Source of the DNA: Alcanivorax sp.
Lineage (GTDB): Bacteria > Pseudomonadota > Gammaproteobacteria > Pseudomonadales > Alcanivoracaceae
Length of the DNA: 64,000 nt
Assembly: GCA_022449455.1 (NCBI GenBank)
Contig: JAKUPL010000005.1
Span: 124,001 to 188,000 of the forward strand
Direction of reading: 5' to 3'
Positions 51,333 through 61,233 of the stretch are shown in pieces. Numbering within the stretch: the first letter of the stretch is position 1; each line of letters begins with the position of its first letter. The notes below the pieces were generated by a model. It was not told the DNA's origin, made no database searches, and saw only the letters and a program-made list of their open reading frames with translations. The translations under genes and the position numbers were made by a program.

Positions 51333-53735
51333 GTGCCTAAAAAACGTTTTGCGTATCCGGGGCTGGCCGGCCTGCTGACCTTGCTGGTTATGCTGTTCGC
51401 GCCCCCCGCGCTGGCCCAGGAGAATACCGACGCCAGCGGCGAGCCCGCCTATGGCACCCTGGCGGACCTGCTCGAAAACGAGAGTTCGCGAAACGCCCTC
51501 ATTGAGGAATTGCGCGGTCTGGAAGCAGCCCGCGCCGGCGATGCCGCCGCCACGGGCGAGCAAACAACCCAACCGGCGCCGGTGGAAGGTGCCCCACCCC
51601 CGGAGCAGATCGCGGCGGACGCCCCCAGCGGCCAGCGGCCGGAGCAGGTGTCCTTCGCCCGGCGCATGGCCGCCACCACCGGCCATCTGCTGACCAACGT
51701 GGGTGATCAGTTCACCGCCCTGGGCGTGGCGCTGGGCGGTATTTTCGGTGTCGACGCCGCCGAGGCCGACACCGGTGGCATGGCCAGCGTGGACAGCCAG
51801 GCCCTGGGCGCCGCGGCGATCAACCTCGCCATCCTGGTGATCGCCACCTTCGTGGTGTTCTTTATTCTGCGCGCCATCGCCAAGCCGTCGTTTCGGGGGC
51901 TGAGCGGCTGGGCCCTGCGCGGCTCGGAAAAATTCGCCATGCTGCGCACCATCGTGGCGGTGGCGGTGGCCGCCTTCGTCGACGTGGTGGTGGTGGCGCT
52001 GGCCTATCTGGCCGGCGGTGCCGTGTCGTCGGCGCTGGTCAACAACGTGGACGCCGACGCCACCCGGCTGGCCCTGTTCCTCAACGCCTTCCTGGTGGTG
52101 GAGCTGTTCAAGGCCGGCCTGCGCATGCTGTTCTCCTCCGGTTACGAAGGTCTGCGGCTGGTGCCGGTGAGCGCCGATCAGGCCGGTTACTGCAACCGCT
52201 TCCTGGCCAACCTGGCCGGTTTCATCGGCTACGGCATGCTGGTACTGGTGCCGGTGCTGAACTTCAACCTGTCACCGTCGCTGGGTTCCGCGGTGGGCAC
52301 CATCATCATGCTGCTGGCCCTGATCTACGCGGTGATCGTGATTCTCAAGAAGCGCACCGTGCTGCGCGACCGCCTGTTCGCCCGCGCCGAGCAGACCACC
52401 GGCCCGGGCCGGGTGCTGCTGCGTCTGCTTGGCCGGCTCTGGCATGTGCTGGCTCTGGCCTATGCGTTCCTGGTGTTCGCGGTCACCGTGATCAACCCGG
52501 ACACGGCCCTGCCGTTCGTGGCCTCCGCCACCCTGCTGACGGTGGTGTACGCCGGCGTGGGCATGCTGGTGTCGGTGATCCTGACCCAGCTGATCGGCAA
52601 GGAAATCCAGTTTTCCGAGCGGCTCAACCAGTCCATGCCGAGGCTGCAGTCCCGGGTGAATACCTATGTGCCCACCGGCCTGAAAGTGATTCGCGCCCTG
52701 ATCCTGATCCTGGTGGTGGTGCTGTCGCTGGACGCCTGGGAGGTCTACGACCTGGCGGCCTGGTACGCCACCGAAGCCGGTGTCACCGTGGTCAGCGCGA
52801 TCGTCGATATCCTGTTGATCCTGCTGGTGGCCGCCGCCGTCTGGATCGGCCTTGCGAGTCTGCTGGAACATAAATTCAGCCCCCGCGAAGGCGCCGATCC
52901 GGCCGCCGCCGCCCGGGCCGAGACCCTGCTGGGGCTGTTCCATACCGCCCTGGCCATCGCCCTGATCATCATGACCACCATGATCGTGCTCTCCGAGATC
53001 GGCATCGACATCGCGCCGCTGATCGCCGGCGCCGGGGTGCTGGGTCTGGCCATTGGTTTCGGTGCCCAGAAGCTGGTGCAGGACGTCATCACCGGCGTAT
53101 TCATCCAGCTGGAAAACGCCATCAACACCGGCGACTTCGTCAGCGCCGGCGGCAATTCCGGCACCGTGGAGCGGGTGGGCATCCGCTCCGTGGCCATGCG
53201 CGACCTGTCCGGCACCTACCACATCGTGCCGTTCTCGGCGGTGGGCGCGGTGTCCAACTACACCCGCGAGTTCGGCAACCACGTGGGCGAGTACGGCATC
53301 GCTTACCGCGAGAGCATTGATGAGGCAATCGTGCAGCTGGAAGCCGCCTTCGAGGAACTCAAGGAAGGTCCGATGAAGGACAACATCCTGGCGCCGATGA
53401 CGGTGGCCGGGGTGACCGCCCTGGCGGACAGCTCGGTGAACATCCGGGTGGTGATCAAGGCGTCCCCGGGGATGCAGTGGGCGGTGGGCCGTGCCTACAA
53501 CCGGCTGGTCAAGAAGTACTTCGACCTGGCCGGCATCGAGATTCCGTTCCCTCACACCACGCTGTACTTTGGCCAGGACAAGTCGGGCTCGGCGCCGCCG
53601 GCCAACCTGCGTGTCATGCAGCAGGATTTCACCATCGATGGCAGTCCGGCGGGGCAGCCCAAACGGGAGCACCTCAACGACAAAGGCAATGTTGTCGATA
53701 CCCAGGATGGCAAGGGCAACGATCCAACCGGCTGA
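51333..53735 (+). CDS. MscS-family mechanosensitive channel (YbiO-like)
   Basis: 800 residues. A signal peptide (GLLTLLVMLFAPPALAQ) is followed by a periplasmic segment (~30-150) and roughly ten membrane helices. The MscS core has the glycine-rich pore helix IAGAGVLGLAIGFGAQKLVQD and beta-domain FIQLENAINTGDFV. It starts at GTG 51333 after AAAGGAGGG. Size and layout resemble YbiO/MscK-class channels rather than 286-residue MscS. It should release ions under osmotic downshift. A terminator follows. Confidence 0.9.
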   Translation: MPKKRFAYPGLAGLLTLLVMLFAPPALAQENTDASGEPAYGTLADLLENESSRNALIEELRGLEAARAGDAAATGEQTTQPAPVEGAPPPEQIAADAPSGQRPEQVSFARRMAATTGHLLTNVGDQFTALGVALGGIFGVDAAEADTGGMASVDSQALGAAAINLAILVIATFVVFFILRAIAKPSFRGLSGWALRGSEKFAMLRTIVAVAVAAFVDVVVVALAYLAGGAVSSALVNNVDADATRLALFLNAFLVVELFKAGLRMLFSSGYEGLRLVPVSADQAGYCNRFLANLAGFIGYGMLVLVPVLNFNLSPSLGSAVGTIIMLLALIYAVIVILKKRTVLRDRLFARAEQTTGPGRVLLRLLGRLWHVLALAYAFLVFAVTVINPDTALPFVASATLLTVVYAGVGMLVSVILTQLIGKEIQFSERLNQSMPRLQSRVNTYVPTGLKVIRALILILVVVLSLDAWEVYDLAAWYATEAGVTVVSAIVDILLILLVAAAVWIGLASLLEHKFSPREGADPAAAARAETLLGLFHTALAIALIIMTTMIVLSEIGIDIAPLIAGAGVLGLAIGFGAQKLVQDVITGVFIQLENAINTGDFVSAGGNSGTVERVGIRSVAMRDLSGTYHIVPFSAVGAVSNYTREFGNHVGEYGIAYRESIDEAIVQLEAAFEELKEGPMKDNILAPMTVAGVTALADSSVNIRVVIKASPGMQWAVGRAYNRLVKKYFDLAGIEIPFPHTTLYFGQDKSGSAPPANLRVMQQDFTIDGSPAGQPKREHLNDKGNVVDTQDGKGNDPTG

Positions 53736-53759
53736 GGCCGACCGTCCCGTCGATCCGAG

Positions 53760-53785
53760 AAGGCCCTGCTTGCGGGGCCTTTTTC
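53760..53785 (+). terminator. Rho-independent terminator after the MscS-family gene
   Basis: AAGGCCC (53760-53766) pairs with GGGCCTT (53775-53781), followed by a run of six T (53780-53785). Confidence 0.8.
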
Positions 53786-53882
53786 ATGGCGCCGGGAGGC
53801 TCGAAAGGAACGGTGGTTTCACCGTGATCGCCGGACATTGGGGGCTGCCCATCGCGGTTGTTCGACCGCTTAAACGAGGGAT

Positions 53883-53909
53883 AAAAAAAGCCGGCAAGGG
53901 GTTGCCGGC
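53883..53909 (-). terminator. Rho-independent terminator for the metal-dependent hydrolase gene
   Basis: Read on the minus strand, GCCGGCAA (53909-53902), loop CCCC, TTGCCGGC (53897-53890) and seven T (53889-53883). It is ~55 bp past the minus-strand stop at 53963. Confidence 0.85.
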
Positions 53910-53962
53910 CTGAAAACGGGATCGCCGGGGGGGACGATCTCCGGGGGATCGGGAAGGGGCGC

Positions 53963-54805
53963 TCAGGCCGCCTTCTTCAGGGCGTCACCCAACAGCGCTT
54001 CGAATTGTTCCAGGTATTCCCGGTTGTCGTGGTCCCAGGGGTGGAATCCGGGCTTGAACCAGTCCAGCCAGGCCTTGGCGGTGTAGCGGAAAATGCCCTT
54101 GCGGCCCAGGCTGTGGCGCCATACCGCGCGCCAGCCCTGGCGGTCGAACAGGCCGCCGCTGACCCGCACGTTGTGCAGGTAGAAAGGCAGGAACAGGGCG
54201 AAGAACACGCTGGTGGAGAGCACCAGGGCGAAGCAGCGCAGCGCGTAGGCGGAGGCCTGGTCGTCGCTACCCACCGCCAGCTGATAGACGTCGAAGGCCA
54301 CCGCCTTGTGCTCGGTCTCCTCCAGGGCGTGCCAGTTCCACAGCGCCTTGTAGTCATCGTCGGCGCCTTCCAGGATCTCCGGCAGGCTCAGCAGACCGTC
54401 GGCAAGAATCGCGGTGAGGTGCTCCAGGGCCACGGTGCCGGACAACTGGAAAGCCTTGGGCGTGGTCTTCTGGATGCGCGCCAGCAGCGCGGCCACGATT
54501 TTTTCCTGGGCGGCCACCGGCACCCCCGCCTGGTCCACGAATTCGTTGTACTCTTCGTGCTCGCGGCCGTGCATGGCCTCCTGACCGATGAACGCGGTCA
54601 CCGCCGCTTTCAGGTCCGGATCCTGGACGAGGTCGCGATAGTGACGCACGCTGTCGATGAAGAAGCGTTCGCCCACCGGAAAGAACAGGCTCAGAGTGTT
54701 CAGGAACTGGCTCACGTTGCGCCCGTCCCGGTGCCAGGACAGGGCCTTGTCGGCGTTCAGATTGAAACGCAGATTACGGCGCGTGGGCAGAATGTTGATC
54801 GCCAT
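53963..54805 (-). CDS. Predicted metal-dependent hydrolase (PF10118 type, diiron-like helical protein)
   Basis: 280 residues, all-helical. Ferritin-like metal ligands appear in order: GQEAMHGREHEEYN (~73-86), VALEHLTAIL (~124) and HALEETEHKAVAFDVYQ (~158-175). A single hydrophobic stretch lies near 190-210. The family has no well-defined reaction; a diiron oxidase or hydrolase on lipids is plausible given the motifs and host. It diverges from an unknown gene, sharing a 91-bp promoter region. Confidence 0.8.
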   Translation of the reverse strand: MAINILPTRRNLRFNLNADKALSWHRDGRNVSQFLNTLSLFFPVGERFFIDSVRHYRDLVQDPDLKAAVTAFIGQEAMHGREHEEYNEFVDQAGVPVAAQEKIVAALLARIQKTTPKAFQLSGTVALEHLTAILADGLLSLPEILEGADDDYKALWNWHALEETEHKAVAFDVYQLAVGSDDQASAYALRCFALVLSTSVFFALFLPFYLHNVRVSGGLFDRQGWRAVWRHSLGRKGIFRYTAKAWLDWFKPGFHPWDHDNREYLEQFEALLGDALKKAA

Positions 54806-54896
54806 GGCGATGTACCTCTGATGATTGTTACATTGACCGATGATACATTCTGCCCGCCGAACGCGGTTGGCTTTACAGGAAGGAACGGATGTCGTG

Positions 54897-55880
54897 ATGG
54901 CGAATAAACAAGAGAAGGCAGATCGTTTACTGGATGCCCTGGTGGCTCATGTCCACGAGACCCTGGAGCCGGGCCGTATCGACGCCTGGCTGGAAGGGGA
55001 GCTGGACTTTCTGCTGGAGCAGGCGGAGCGGCTGACCCTGGGCGAGGTGGTCAGCGCCGAACAGGTGCGGATCACGGCCCGTAAATATGCCGTCGAGGTG
55101 GAACTGGGCGGCGGCATTCCGGAGCTGGTGGGCGAAATGGTGGAGCGTTTCTACGACCACGGCATCCAGACCCGGCGCCGGGTGGGCGAGGTGGTGGACG
55201 AAGCCACCGTGGTGGCGCTGGTGGACAAGCTGCTGGAAGTGCCCCTGTCACGGCAGGGGATCGGCTGGTTGAGCCGTAATCCGGTGCTGCTGGCGGTGCT
55301 GGCCGGCGGCACCCAGCTGGGCCTGAAAACCTGGCTGCACCAGGGCGTGCCCGGGCCGGTGCGCGGGCTGATCGACCGCCGGGTGCCGCCGCGTTGGCGC
55401 GCCGGCTTGGAGCTGCGCGTGCAGGACTGGTTGCAGGAGCGCCTGGCGGCGTTGCTGGCGGACCCGTGGCTGTACAGCGACGACAATCTGGGGGCCCTGC
55501 GCGAGCTGGTGCTGGTGGCCTGGCAGGAGTTCGCCGAGCGCCCTCTGGAGGACCTCCGTGACCTGCTGGACAGCGAGGACATCCAGGAACTGTTCGTGAT
55601 CGGCTACGACTTCTGGCGGGAGTTCCGCCACAGCGATTATTTCGCCGCGCTGTTGGACGCCGGCGTGGACGCTTTCTTCGACAAATACGCCGAGCTGACG
55701 CTGCGTGAACTGATCGAGGAGGTGGGCCTGACCCGCGAACATCTGCTCGACGACGCCCTGCGTTTCGGCCCGCCGGCGGTACAGCGGCTGAAGGAACGGG
55801 GCATGCTGGAGGGCTGGCTGCGGCGGCAGCTGGAACCCTTCTTCGCCAAACCGGAAACGTTGGCGTTGCTCGACGATTAG
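54897..55880 (+). CDS. Conserved-looking protein of unknown function
   Basis: 327 residues from ATG 54897 (preceded by GTG; RBS AGGAAGGAACG). No family recognised. The protein is acidic, leucine-rich and helical throughout, with repeated short amphipathic helices (for example DWLQERLAALLADPW, LRELIEEVGLTREHLL) and no signal peptide; one mildly hydrophobic patch (NPVLLAVLAGGTQLG, ~125-140). Codon use matches the neighbours and the frame is intact, so it is a real gene. Its stop directly abuts the repeat element B. Confidence 0.7.
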   Translation: MANKQEKADRLLDALVAHVHETLEPGRIDAWLEGELDFLLEQAERLTLGEVVSAEQVRITARKYAVEVELGGGIPELVGEMVERFYDHGIQTRRRVGEVVDEATVVALVDKLLEVPLSRQGIGWLSRNPVLLAVLAGGTQLGLKTWLHQGVPGPVRGLIDRRVPPRWRAGLELRVQDWLQERLAALLADPWLYSDDNLGALRELVLVAWQEFAERPLEDLRDLLDSEDIQELFVIGYDFWREFRHSDYFAALLDAGVDAFFDKYAELTLRELIEEVGLTREHLLDDALRFGPPAVQRLKERGMLEGWLRRQLEPFFAKPETLALLDD

Positions 55881-55984
55881 CGGCCTTCGGCCGCGATACA
55901 GGATGCAGGATACAGGATGAAGGGTGCCGCCGTGCCAGCTTCTGTATCCTTCATCCTGTAACCTGTATCGCGGCCGAAGGCCGC
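55881..55984. repeat. Heptamer-armed palindromic element B (GATACAG type)
   Basis: Both ends are the hairpin-forming word CGGCCTTCGGCCGC. Inside, the left arm is GATACAG, GATGCAG, GATACAG, GATGAAG; the right arm, on the reverse strand, is GATACAG, GTTACAG, GATGAAG, GATACAG. The core carries GGGTGCCGCC (55922-55931), also found in element A. The ~104-bp element exactly fills the space between the convergent stop codons of the unknown gene (55880) and the GGDEF-EAL gene (55985). Confidence 0.88.
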
Positions 55985-58762
55985 CTACGCCGGCCCGTCG
56001 CCGGCCCGGTTGTGCTGCCGCTTGAGCAAGGCGAGCAGCTGGTCCTCGGCCACCGGCCGGCTGATCAGGTAGCCCTGGATGCTGTCGCAATCCATATCGC
56101 GCAGAATCTCCAGGTGCTGCTCGGTTTCCACCCCTTCCGCCACCACGCTCATGTTCAGGTTGTGCGCCATGTCGATAATGGCGCGGGTGATGGCGGCGTC
56201 TTCCTCGCTCTTGTGCAGGTCGGTGATGAAGGTGCGGTCGATCTTGAGGGTGTCCACCGGAAAGCGCTTCAGGTAGTTCAGCGACGAATAGCCGGTGCCG
56301 AAGTCGTCCAGTGACAGGCCCACGCCCCGCTCCCGTAACCGCTCCAGCAGGGCGATATTCTGGTCCATGTCTTCCATGATCAGGCTTTCGGTGAGCTCCA
56401 GCTCCAGCAAATGGGCGGGCAGCTCGGTGAGGTGCAGGATGCGGTCCACCACGTCGGCCAGATTGCCCTTGCGGAACTGGTGGGCGGACAGGTTCACCGA
56501 CACGCGGATGTCGCCCAGGCCGCGCCGGTGCCATTGCCGGGCCTGTCGGCAGGAGCGCTCCAGCACCAGTTCGCCGATGGCGGAAATCAGCCCGGACTCC
56601 TCCGCCAGGGGAATGAATTCGGACGGCGCCAGCAGGCCCATGGTGGGGTGCTGCCAGCGCACCAGCGCTTCCACCGAGGAAATGGTGTCGCTGGCCAGGT
56701 CCATCTTCGGCTGGTAGTGCACCACGAATTCGTTCTTGAAGATCGCCTTGCGCAGGCTGGTTTCCAGAGCCAGCTGTTCCACCGACGCCATTTGCATGCC
56801 CATGCGGTAGAACTGGAAGTTGTTGCCGCCGCCGCGCTTGGCCTGGTGCACCGCCATTTCCGCCTGGTTGATCATCGCCTGGGCTTCCTGGGCGGTGCTG
56901 GGGAACACGCTGATGCCGATGCTGGCGCCGAGCAGCAATTCATGGCCATCGATCAGGAACGGCTTTTTCATCATGTTGATCAGTTTCTGGCAGAGCACGC
57001 CGATCTGGGACTCGCCGCCGCAGTCCTCCAGCACCAGGGTGAATTCGTCGCCGCCCACCCGGGCCAGGTTCTCGTCGTTGACGCCGCAGGAGCAGATGCG
57101 CTCGGCGGCCTGCTTGAGCAGCCGGTCGCCGATCTCGTGGCCCAGGCTTTCGTTGATCGGCTTGAAGCGGTCCAGGTCGATCATCAGCAGGGCGGCCTTT
57201 TCCCGATTCAGCCGCGCCAGGGTCAGGGCGCGCTGCAGCCGCTCCCGGAACAGAGTGCGGTTGGGCAGGCCGGTGAGGCGGTCGTAGTTGGACAAAAACT
57301 GCACCCGTTCCTCGGTTTCCTTGCGCGAGGTCAGGTCCGAGAGCATGCCCACATAGCGGATTACCCGCTGCTTCTCGTCCAGCACGCTGCTGATCTGCAG
57401 CCACTCCGGGAAGGGCTCGCCGTTGCGTCGCCGCTCGCTGATCTCGCCCTCCCAGAACCCGGTGCGGCGCAGCGCCAGGGTGATGCTGCGGTAGATGTCC
57501 CGGTTGCGCTCCACATGGGGGTTGTCGGTCATGCTCTCGCCGAGCACCTCGGACTCGCGGAAGCCGGTGATCTGCTCGAAGCGGGCGTTCACCGCCAGGA
57601 AGCGGAAATGACGGTCGAGAATAAAGATGCCCTCCGGGGCGTTCTCGAACACGGTGGCCGCCAGCCGTTGTTGCTCCTGGGCCTCGCGGGTGGCGGTGAT
57701 GTCCCGGCGGGTGCCGATCATGCGCAGGGCGCGACCGTTGTCGCTCCACTCCACCACGCGACCCTCGTCCTCGATCCAGCACCAGGGGCCGTTGGCGTGA
57801 CGCAGCCGGTAGAGGGCGTGATAGCGGTCGGTCTCGCCCTTGAAATGGCCCACCATGGCGCGGCGGATGGCGGGGAAGTCGTCCGGGTGAACCAGCTGCT
57901 GCAGGTCGCCGAAAAAGTTGCGGAAGTACTCGCTCTCGTAGCCGAGGATACGGTCGAAATTGGTGTGGTAGTTGGTGCCGCTTTGCAGGTCCCAGTCCCA
58001 CAGGCCGATGTTGCTGGCGTCCAGCGCCAGCTGCAGGCGCTCGCCGGCGGCGCTCAGTTCCTTGTTGGCCTGCTCCAGGGCATGGGTGCGGTCGCTGACC
58101 ATGGACTCCAACCGGTCGTTGGCCTCCTGGAGGCGACGGCGGGCTTCCTTGCGCTCCATGATCTCCTCGGCGAGTTTCTCGTTGAGCGCTTCGGCGTTGG
58201 CCCGGGCCCGGTCCAGATAATCGATCAGGGCGGTGTTGCTGGTCTGCAGGTCCAGCGCCTGGTGGGTGGTCTGGTTGATGCGCCGCGCGGCGATGATCAG
58301 AAAGCCCAGGGTGGCCAGCAGCATGGCCGCCAGCGCCGGCTCACTGTCGTGGGTCACCACCAACTGCGCGCAGGCGGGCCCCAGCAGGCAGGTCTGGTAA
58401 AGCACCACGGTGGGCAGATGGCTGCTGTAGGCGGCCAGCGCCAGAATGCTCAGGCCGATGCCCAGGCTGCTCATGGTGAGCTGGGCATAGAGCATGGAAT
58501 CGGAGAGCAGGCTGGCGGCGGGATTGAACAGAAAACCGGCGGCGCCCATGCACACCGCGGACAGCAGAATCGACAGGGACACCCGCCACAGGTCGCGGCG
58601 GCCGCCGCCGTAGCCGGCCCGCGAGGCCAGCAGCCAGGCCAGCCGCGCCACCAGCACGGTCAGCACCACCAGTACCCAGCCCACCAGCCAGGGGCGCGGC
58701 GTCGGCGTGCTCCAGTAAGCCCACAGGGCGGCGATCACGGCCAGGGCTTCCAGCACGTTCAT
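55985..58762 (-). CDS. Membrane PAS-GGDEF-EAL protein (dual diguanylate cyclase/phosphodiesterase)
   Basis: About 925 residues from ATG 58762 (GGGGTGAAGAG RBS); an in-frame GTG at 58852 would add 30 residues. Order: about six membrane helices (~5-175), coiled coil (~180-260), two PAS/PAC domains (~265-520; WCWIEDEGRVV, GIFILDRHFRFLAVN), GGDEF with intact GGDEF at 570-574, and EAL with intact EAL at 698-700 and DDFGTGYSSLNYLKRFP. Both catalytic signatures are complete, so it may synthesise and degrade c-di-GMP, switched by the sensors. Its 3' end touches repeat element B. The 247 bp before it (to uvrD) hold no gene. Confidence 0.9.
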   Translation of the reverse strand: MNVLEALAVIAALWAYWSTPTPRPWLVGWVLVVLTVLVARLAWLLASRAGYGGGRRDLWRVSLSILLSAVCMGAAGFLFNPAASLLSDSMLYAQLTMSSLGIGLSILALAAYSSHLPTVVLYQTCLLGPACAQLVVTHDSEPALAAMLLATLGFLIIAARRINQTTHQALDLQTSNTALIDYLDRARANAEALNEKLAEEIMERKEARRRLQEANDRLESMVSDRTHALEQANKELSAAGERLQLALDASNIGLWDWDLQSGTNYHTNFDRILGYESEYFRNFFGDLQQLVHPDDFPAIRRAMVGHFKGETDRYHALYRLRHANGPWCWIEDEGRVVEWSDNGRALRMIGTRRDITATREAQEQQRLAATVFENAPEGIFILDRHFRFLAVNARFEQITGFRESEVLGESMTDNPHVERNRDIYRSITLALRRTGFWEGEISERRRNGEPFPEWLQISSVLDEKQRVIRYVGMLSDLTSRKETEERVQFLSNYDRLTGLPNRTLFRERLQRALTLARLNREKAALLMIDLDRFKPINESLGHEIGDRLLKQAAERICSCGVNDENLARVGGDEFTLVLEDCGGESQIGVLCQKLINMMKKPFLIDGHELLLGASIGISVFPSTAQEAQAMINQAEMAVHQAKRGGGNNFQFYRMGMQMASVEQLALETSLRKAIFKNEFVVHYQPKMDLASDTISSVEALVRWQHPTMGLLAPSEFIPLAEESGLISAIGELVLERSCRQARQWHRRGLGDIRVSVNLSAHQFRKGNLADVVDRILHLTELPAHLLELELTESLIMEDMDQNIALLERLRERGVGLSLDDFGTGYSSLNYLKRFPVDTLKIDRTFITDLHKSEEDAAITRAIIDMAHNLNMSVVAEGVETEQHLEILRDMDCDSIQGYLISRPVAEDQLLALLKRQHNRAGDGPA

Positions 58763-59009
58763 GCTCTTCACCCCACTGGTGAGGTGTTGGCACTGGGCGC
58801 GGATGACCGCCGTCTGCTGCTTGCTGGTATGTGGCTCGGATGAAGTCGACACAGGTTCGTTCCAGGCTCTGGGCCTCGGGCGCCGTTGCGTGGCTCGCCC
58901 GGCTTTTTGTTTGGCAGTTTACCCAGCCCCACGGAATAGGGAAACCGGATAGCGCGTTGCCGTTCACATCTACCGCGTCCGGCCGGCGGTTCTGATAAAC
59001 TTTGCCGCC

Positions 59010-61166
59010 ATGGATGACATCACCCCCCTGATCGAAGGCCTCAATGCCGCCCAACGCGATGCCGTGACCGCCGAGGACCGCCACCTGCTGGTGCTGGCCG
59101 GCGCCGGCTCGGGCAAAACCCGTGTGCTGGTGCACCGCATCGCCTGGCAGATCGCCACCGGCCAGGCCTCGCCCTTCGGCGTGCTGGCGGTGACCTTCAC
59201 CAACAAGGCGGCCGCCGAAATGCGCGGCCGCATCGAACAGCTCCTCGAAATGCCCGCCGGCGGCATGTGGGTGGGCACCTTCCACAATATTGCCCACCGG
59301 CTGCTGCGCGCCCACTGGCAGGAGGCCGGCCTGCCCCAGAACTTCGAGATCATCGACGCCGAGGACCAGCAACGGCTGGTACGGCGGGTGATCCGTGAGC
59401 TGGGGCTCGACGAGCAGCGCTGGCCGGCCCGCCAGGCCACCTGGTTCATTAATGGCCAGAAAGACGAGGGGCTGCGTGCCGCTCATATGGATATCGGCGA
59501 GGGCGACCTCTTTCTTAAGACCATGCAGAAGATCTATCTGGCCTACGAGGAAGCCTGCGGGCGCGGCGGCCTGGTGGATTTCAACGAAATGCTGCTGCGG
59601 GTGCTGGAGCTGTTCCGCGACAACGACGGCCTGCGCGGCCATTACCAGCGCCGCTTCCGGCATCTGTTGGTGGACGAGTTCCAGGACACCAACGCCATCC
59701 AGTACGCCTGGCTGCGGCTGCTGGCCAGCGACGACAACGCGGTCACCATCGTCGGCGACGACGACCAGTCCATCTACGGCTGGCGCGGCGCCAAGATCGA
59801 GAACATCCACAAGTTCAGCCGCGATTTCCCGGACACCCGCACCGTGCGCCTGGAGCAGAACTACCGCTCCACCGGCACCATCCTGCAGGCGGCCAACGCG
59901 GTGATCGGCAACAACAGCGACCGGCTCGGCAAGGAGCTGTGGACCGACGGCGGCCACGGCGACCCGATCCGGTTGTACGCGGGCTTCAACGAGGTGGACG
60001 AAGCGCGCTTTATCGCCGGCAAGGTGGAGAATCTGGTGCAACAGGGTGGCCTGCGCCGGGAGGTGGCGGTGCTGTACCGCTCCAACGCCCAGTCCCGGGT
60101 GCTGGAGGAAGCCTTCCTGCAGGCCGGCATTCCCTATCGCATCTACGGCGGCCAGCGCTTCTTCGAGCGCGCCGAGATCAAGAACGCCCTGTCCTACCTG
60201 CGCCTGCTCAGCAACCGGCGCGCGGACTCCGCCTTCGAGCGGGTGGTCAACACGCCCACTCGGGGGATCGGCGCCAAAACCCTGGAAGCCCTGCGGCAGA
60301 TCGCCCGGGAGCGCGGCCTGCCGCTGTGGGACGCGGCGGCGGCGATGATCAACGAGCGCCTGCTGAGCGCCCGCGCCGGCAATGCGCTGCTGGCGTTCCT
60401 GCAGCTGGTGGACCGGCTGGCGGAGGAAACCGCCGACCTGGACCTGGCGGAAACCGCCGAGCACGTGATCGCCGCCAGCGGCCTGCTCGACTTCCACGGC
60501 CAGGAGAAGGGCGAAAAAGGTCAGCAGCGTCAGGAGAACCTGCGCGAGCTGATCTCCGCCACCCGCCAGTTCGGCGACGAGGACGGTGAGGACGACCCGC
60601 TGGCCGCTTTCCTCGACCACGCCGCCCTGGAGGCCGGCGAGGGCCAGGCCGACGCCCACGAGGACGCGGTGCAGATGATGACGCTGCACTCCGCCAAGGG
60701 GCTGGAGTTTCCGGTGGTGTTCATCACCGGTCTGGAAGAGGGCCTGTTCCCGCACCAGATGTCCGCCGAGGAACCCGGACGGCTCGCCGAGGAACGGCGC
60801 CTGTGCTACGTGGGCGTGACCCGCGCCATGCGCGAGCTGTACCTGACCCATGCTGAGAGCCGCCGGCTCTACGGCAACGAGACCTTCAATCCGCCGAGCC
60901 GCTTCCTGCGCGAAATCCCCGGCGAACTGCTGGAGGAGGTGCGTGCCCGCGCCGGTGTTACCCGCCCGGTGGGCGGCGGCGGGACGCTGCGCCAGGAAGA
61001 CGCCAATGGTATTGTGCTGGGGGCGCGGGTGTTGCATCCCAAGTTCGGCGAGGGGACGGTGCTGCATTTCGAGGGCCAGGGGCCCAACGCCCGCCTGCAG
61101 ATCAATTTCGACGGCGCCGGCACCAAATGGCTGGTGAGCCAGTACGCGCGTCTGGAAGTGATCTGA
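59010..61166 (+). CDS. uvrD: DNA helicase II (UvrD)
   Basis: 718 residues, superfamily 1A helicase. Walker A AGAGSGKTRVLVHR is near residue 30, followed by FTNKAAAEMRGR, the DEFQDTN Walker B, GDDDQSIYGWRGA, LEQNYRSTGTIL and TLHSAKGLEFPVVF, giving all helicase motifs. A C-terminal tudor-like tail (GARVLHPKFGEGTVL) matches UvrD/PcrA. It acts 3'-5' in nucleotide excision and mismatch repair. The ATG is in a compact 5' region after a minus-strand gene. Confidence 0.96.
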   Translation: MDDITPLIEGLNAAQRDAVTAEDRHLLVLAGAGSGKTRVLVHRIAWQIATGQASPFGVLAVTFTNKAAAEMRGRIEQLLEMPAGGMWVGTFHNIAHRLLRAHWQEAGLPQNFEIIDAEDQQRLVRRVIRELGLDEQRWPARQATWFINGQKDEGLRAAHMDIGEGDLFLKTMQKIYLAYEEACGRGGLVDFNEMLLRVLELFRDNDGLRGHYQRRFRHLLVDEFQDTNAIQYAWLRLLASDDNAVTIVGDDDQSIYGWRGAKIENIHKFSRDFPDTRTVRLEQNYRSTGTILQAANAVIGNNSDRLGKELWTDGGHGDPIRLYAGFNEVDEARFIAGKVENLVQQGGLRREVAVLYRSNAQSRVLEEAFLQAGIPYRIYGGQRFFERAEIKNALSYLRLLSNRRADSAFERVVNTPTRGIGAKTLEALRQIARERGLPLWDAAAAMINERLLSARAGNALLAFLQLVDRLAEETADLDLAETAEHVIAASGLLDFHGQEKGEKGQQRQENLRELISATRQFGDEDGEDDPLAAFLDHAALEAGEGQADAHEDAVQMMTLHSAKGLEFPVVFITGLEEGLFPHQMSAEEPGRLAEERRLCYVGVTRAMRELYLTHAESRRLYGNETFNPPSRFLREIPGELLEEVRARAGVTRPVGGGGTLRQEDANGIVLGARVLHPKFGEGTVLHFEGQGPNARLQINFDGAGTKWLVSQYARLEVI

Positions 61167-61233
61167 ATAAACACCGCGATGAATCGCACTTTGTTAATCC
61201 GTCGCACAACAACAACACGATCGGGAGATTTCA

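Noticed and set aside
58341-61067. 908-codon open frame antisense to uvrD and the start of the GGDEF-EAL gene
   Set aside because: Spans two real genes and their promoter gap; composition is shadow-like and contains no recognisable motif.
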